Shown: one piece after another, positions 60,838 to 64,000 of the stretch | Layout: the number at the start of each line of letters is the position of its first letter | How positions within the stretch are numbered: the first letter of the stretch is position 1 | Assembly (NCBI RefSeq): GCF_902459665.1 | Contig: NZ_CABPSL010000016.1 | Span: forward strand, 62,001 to 126,000 | Direction of reading: 5' to 3' | Origin: Pandoraea cepalis | Lineage (GTDB): Bacteria > Pseudomonadota > Gammaproteobacteria > Burkholderiales > Burkholderiaceae | Length of the DNA: 64,000 bases | Position numbers and translations under genes: made by a program | The notes under the pieces: generated by a model | The model's input: the letters and a program-made list of their open reading frames with translations, nothing else | The model's database searches: none | Told to the model about the DNA's origin: nothing

Positions 60838-62247
60838 TCACTTGGCAGGGGCGTTGCCGCCCCCGCTTTCACTCGTCGCGCGCAACTGCTCAAGCACGCG
60901 CTCCATCCGCATGAAGCGGCTTCCCTTGACCAATATCGTGGCCGGCGCGCTCAACGTGGCATTCAGCTCGGCCACGAGCGGCGCCACATCCGTCACGTCG
61001 GAAAAATGCTCGCCGCCGTCGCCGAAGGCCGCGACACTGGCTGTCGTCTGGTCGCCCATCGCGAGCAAACGATCGATACCGCGCTGGGCGGCGTACTCGC
61101 CCACCTCGCGGTGAAACGCCGGTCCGTTGTCGCCGACTTCGCCCATGTCGCCGAGCACCAGCACCCGTGGGGCCGGCGTCTGCGCCAACACGTCGATCGC
61201 GGCGCGGACCGAATCGGGGTTCGCATTATAGGTGTCATCGATCAATGTGACACCCGCGAGCGGCCCCTTGGAGAGCGTTGACACCTGGAGACGGCCTTTG
61301 ACGGCGGAAAACCCTTCGAGTGCCCGCACGATCGAGCCAATGTCGACATGCGCACCCAACGCACAGGCAATCGCAGCCAACGCATTGCGCGCGTTGTGCT
61401 CACCGAGCAGCGGCAATGCAAGCGAAAACTCACCGGCCGGCGACGTTACACGCAGTACGCGAGTTGCGACGTCGTAGCGTCCGGAGACAGCGGCGCGGCC
61501 ATCGAGCGCGAAGTCGAGCACACGGCGCTTGCCTGCGATCTCGCGCCACATCGGCGCAAATTCGCTCTCCGCCGGGAATACGGCAACCCCGTCGTGGGAC
61601 AGCGCTGCCAGCACGGCTGAATGCTCTTCGGCGACAGCGGCCACGCTCACCATGAACTCTTGATGTTCTCGCTGCGCGTTGTTGATGACGGCCACCGTCG
61701 GTTGTGCAATCGCCGCGAGGTACGCCGTTTCGCCGGGGTGATTCATCCCCAGCTCCAGCACCGCCAGCTTGTCACTGTCCTTCAGACGGAACAGCGTGAG
61801 CGGCAGGCCAATGTCGTTGTTCAGGTTGCCGGCGGTCGCCAGACGCGCCTCGGCCCCCACCGCCTCGGCGAAGATCGCCGAGATCATTTCCTTGACGGTC
61901 GTCTTGCCGTTACTGCCGGTGACGGCGACCACGGGAATCGCAAAGCGGCGGCGCCACGCTGCGGCCAGCTCGCCCAGCGCGATACGCGTGTCGGGCACGA
62001 TGAGCGCCGGCGTCGGGAACCCTTCCGGCACGCGCGACGCGACCACCGCGGCCGCCCCGGCACGCGCCACGTCGGCCAGGAAGTCGTGCGCGTCGAAGCG
62101 CTCGCCCCGGATCGCCACGAAGAGATCGCCCGGCTGCACCGCGCGGCTGTCGGTCACGATGCGCGCAAAGGCGGTCGCTGGGGCGCCCGTCACGTGCGAA
62201 TCGCGCACGACGGTCTGGGCATCGCTCAATTGCCACATCATCGTCAT
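60838..62247 (-). CDS. murF: UDP-N-acetylmuramoyl-tripeptide-D-alanyl-D-alanine ligase
   Basis: Adds D-Ala-D-Ala to UDP-MurNAc-tripeptide. The 469-residue protein has the UDP-binding N-terminal domain (RIVTDSRAVQPGDLFVAIRG), the P-loop [38 protein letters not shown] and the D-Ala-D-Ala-domain region DDTYNANPDSVRAAI. The ATG at 62245-62247 overlaps the murE stop as ATGA. Confidence 0.97.
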   Translation of the reverse strand: MTMMWQLSDAQTVVRDSHVTGAPATAFARIVTDSRAVQPGDLFVAIRGERFDAHDFLADVARAGAAAVVASRVPEGFPTPALIVPDTRIALGELAAAWRRRFAIPVVAVTGSNGKTTVKEMISAIFAEAVGAEARLATAGNLNNDIGLPLTLFRLKDSDKLAVLELGMNHPGETAYLAAIAQPTVAVINNAQREHQEFMVSVAAVAEEHSAVLAALSHDGVAVFPAESEFAPMWREIAGKRRVLDFALDGRAAVSGRYDVATRVLRVTSPAGEFSLALPLLGEHNARNALAAIACALGAHVDIGSIVRALEGFSAVKGRLQVSTLSKGPLAGVTLIDDTYNANPDSVRAAIDVLAQTPAPRVLVLGDMGEVGDNGPAFHREVGEYAAQRGIDRLLAMGDQTTASVAAFGDGGEHFSDVTDVAPLVAELNATLSAPATILVKGSRFMRMERVLEQLRATSESGGGNAPAK

Positions 62248-63827
62248 TCGCCACCTCCGCGCACGGTGGTCGCACGCGCGGCGAGTGCCAGACGCGCATG
62301 CTCCTGATCGGAGAACGGCCTTTTCTTACCCATAATTTCCTGCGTACTTTCGTGTCCCTTGCCGGCGATGAGCACGACATCGGCGGCTTGCGCACCGCGC
62401 ACGGCCTGCAGAATCGCGCTCGCCCGGTCTTCGATACAACGTGCCGCGCCCGGGTGCGCAAGGCCCGCGGCGATTTGCGCCATGATGTCGGCCGGCACTT
62501 CCGTGCGCGGGTTGTCGCTCGTGAGCACAACGGCGTCGGCCAGGCGCTCCGCCACCGCGCCCATTTGCGGACGCTTGCCCGTATCGCGGTCACCACCGCA
62601 GCCGAACACGCAGACGAGCTTGCCGCCACGCGCCGAGGCTACCGGCCGCAACGCGTCGAGCGTCTTGTCGAGTGCGTCGGGGGTGTGCGCGTAGTCGATG
62701 ACGACCAGCGGCTGCCCCGGCTGTCCAATTTGCTCCATACGCCCGGATACGGAGGTGAGTGCGGCGAGCCCGGCAATGGCGGCGTCTTGCGGCACCCCGG
62801 CGGCGAGCGCCGCACCCAGCACGGCGAGCGCGTTGCTCACATTGAATTCGCCGATGAGCGGCACGGTGATCTGCTGACTGTGATCGCCGAGATACAGCGT
62901 GAAACGCGTACCTGCCGTGGTCGCACGGATATCCTCGGCGCGCAGCACAACGTTGCCATGCGCCGACTTCGTGTCGCCATGCAGGCCGTATTCATAGACC
63001 GGCGTCTTCCCGGCCAGACGCGCGAGCAGGCGTTGCCCCATCGCGTCGTCGCGATTGATGACCGCAGCCTTCAGGCCCGGCCAGTCGAACAGACGCGTCT
63101 TCGCCGCCTCGTACTCGGCCATCGTGCCGTGGTAATCGAGATGGTCTTGCGTCAGATTGGTAAAGACAGCGATGTCGAAGGCCACCCCGTTCACGCGCCC
63201 CTGATAGAGACCGTGCGACGACACTTCCATCGCGACCGCCGCCGCGCCCTGCGCCCGCAGGTCGCTCAGGCTGCGCTGCAACTGGACCGCATCGGGCGTG
63301 GTGAACCCGGTCACCGTCAGATGCCCGGGAAAGCCGCTACCCAGCGTGCCGATCACCGCGCTGCGCTTGCCCGCTTTCGACAACAGTTGCGCGAGCCACT
63401 GACTGCACGATGTCTTGCCGTTTGTGCCGGTTACGCCCAACGTCGTCATGCCAACGCTCGGCTCACCGCACCAGAGCGCCGCCAGCGGGCCTGCCAGCCA
63501 GTCAAGTCGCGGCACGCCGAACGCCGGCACGTTCGCGAGGCTGGCCAGCGACGCCGGCCAAGTGAAGTCGTCGCTCTGCCAAAGCACTGCGGCAGCGCCG
63601 CGCTCCACGGCGTCGGCGATGAAACCGCGGCTGTCGGCGCCTTTGACGGCGTACGCGACGAAGACATCGCCCGACGTCACGCGACGGCTGTCAGCCTGCA
63701 GCGCTGCACCGGCCGGCACCGTACGGCGCAGCCAGTCCCACGCCTGCGTCAGCGTGGCGCGCTCGGCGACGTCGGCGATGAGCGCGAGCGTGGCGGGGTT
63801 GTGCGGCGTCGGGGTCACGGTGCCCAT
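62244..63827 (-). CDS. murE: UDP-N-acetylmuramoyl-tripeptide synthetase, meso-diaminopimelate type
   Basis: Adds meso-diaminopimelate to UDP-MurNAc-L-Ala-D-Glu. The 527-residue protein has the UDP-binding part (LQADSRRVTSGDVFVAY), the P-loop GVTGTNGKTSCSQWL and the DNPR amino-acid specificity motif near residue 437 (LTSDNPRTE), which marks meso-DAP rather than lysine. Thus the wall is DAP-type, as in other Gram-negative bacteria. It overlaps ftsI by 13 bases and murF by 4. Confidence 0.97.
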   Translation of the reverse strand: MGTVTPTPHNPATLALIADVAERATLTQAWDWLRRTVPAGAALQADSRRVTSGDVFVAYAVKGADSRGFIADAVERGAAAVLWQSDDFTWPASLASLANVPAFGVPRLDWLAGPLAALWCGEPSVGMTTLGVTGTNGKTSCSQWLAQLLSKAGKRSAVIGTLGSGFPGHLTVTGFTTPDAVQLQRSLSDLRAQGAAAVAMEVSSHGLYQGRVNGVAFDIAVFTNLTQDHLDYHGTMAEYEAAKTRLFDWPGLKAAVINRDDAMGQRLLARLAGKTPVYEYGLHGDTKSAHGNVVLRAEDIRATTAGTRFTLYLGDHSQQITVPLIGEFNVSNALAVLGAALAAGVPQDAAIAGLAALTSVSGRMEQIGQPGQPLVVIDYAHTPDALDKTLDALRPVASARGGKLVCVFGCGGDRDTGKRPQMGAVAERLADAVVLTSDNPRTEVPADIMAQIAAGLAHPGAARCIEDRASAILQAVRGAQAADVVLIAGKGHESTQEIMGKKRPFSDQEHARLALAARATTVRGGGE

Positions 63828-64000
63828 GGCTCGCTCTCCTCCACCTTGTCGCTCACGACGAGCTTCGTTACCGGCGAATCCGGCACCACATTCAACGCGC
63901 GCAACGTGCCGCCCACGATCGCCGCGAACGCCGGACCGGCGGCCACGCCACCGTAGTGCGACCCGCGCCCCGGCTCGTCGAGCGTGACGGCCACGATGAT
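63815..64000 (-). CDS. ftsI: FtsI/PBP3, C-terminal end (runs off window)
   Basis: The last 61 codons of the septal transpeptidase FtsI. The reading on the minus strand from 64000 gives IIVAVTLDEPGRGSHYGG, the conserved late strand and YGG of class B penicillin-binding proteins, then VAAGPAFAAIVGGTLRALNV, and ends at the TGA 63815-63817. It overlaps the murE start, as in a dcw operon. Most of the gene lies beyond the window. Confidence 0.9.
   Translation of the reverse strand: MIVAVTLDEPGRGSHYGGVAAGPAFAAIVGGTLRALNVVPDSPVTKLVVSDKVEESEPWAP

Overview
The window is a stretch of core chromosome from a high-GC betaproteobacterium. Gene order (a dcw cell-division cluster running ftsI to ftsZ-lpxC, then dciA, secA and argJ; pilBCD-coaE-zapD-yacG; rplU-rpmA-obgE-proB; mpl-yqiA-rnb-tonB-aroE) and the protein sequences point to Burkholderiaceae, with Pandoraea the closest fit I can recall. 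The genus is inference from memory, not from a search. I see no transposase, integrase, phage gene, CRISPR array or plasmid function. Coding density is high and most gaps are short.

Layout. 1-6075 (minus): mpl, yqiA, an RNB exoribonuclease with a long acidic tail, tonB and the N-terminal part of aroE, apparently one transcription direction. 6196-14155 (plus): a conserved unknown gene, a TlpA-type thioredoxin, then aroQ-accB-accC-prmA behind a good sigma-70 promoter, a zinc-ribbon/DUF3426 membrane protein, tpx, a PfkB-family kinase and a glycine-zipper lipoprotein. 14270-21209: a histone H1-like Lys/Ala repeat protein, a roughly 0.7 kb non-coding stretch holding a self-contained small-RNA candidate, then nrdB and nrdA (both minus) separated by an oppositely oriented aldose-1-epimerase gene. 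Both nrd genes have paired NrdR boxes. 21584-24504 (minus): ampD, a DUF1269 membrane protein, a PP0621-like small protein and a CcsA-like membrane protein. 24618-34589: ffh, hpt, proS, rppH, a CNP1-like lipoprotein, proB, obgE, rpmA, rplU and ispB, with several bidirectional terminators between convergent genes. 34613-41414 (plus): tRNA-Pro(CGG), a HlyC/CorC-type transporter-associated protein, pilB-pilC-pilD, coaE, zapD and yacG. 41546-47397 (minus): a MutT-type Nudix hydrolase, a DUF815 ATPase, argJ and secA. 47703-48170 (plus): dciA. 48314-64000 (minus): lpxC, ftsZ, ftsA, ftsQ, ddlB, murC, murG, ftsW, murD, mraY, murF, murE and the last 61 codons of ftsI.

How it works together. The right-hand 16 kb makes and polymerises lipid-linked peptidoglycan precursor (murE-F-mraY-murD-G-C, ddlB, ftsW, ftsI) and builds the Z ring (ftsZ, ftsA, ftsQ; zapD lies elsewhere in the window). 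The left part adds peptidoglycan recycling (mpl, ampD). Other themes are fatty-acid initiation (accBC), deoxynucleotide supply under NrdR control, protein export (secA, ffh) and translation (proS, L21, L27, tRNA-Pro, prmA, obgE).

The least expected items are the small-RNA candidate at 15018-15253, a prepilin peptidase that has lost the cysteine-rich N-methylation module, the mirrored NrdR box pairs on two separate nrd transcription units, an acidic low-complexity tail on the RNB nuclease, and a large hairpin between mraY and murD inside the division cluster.
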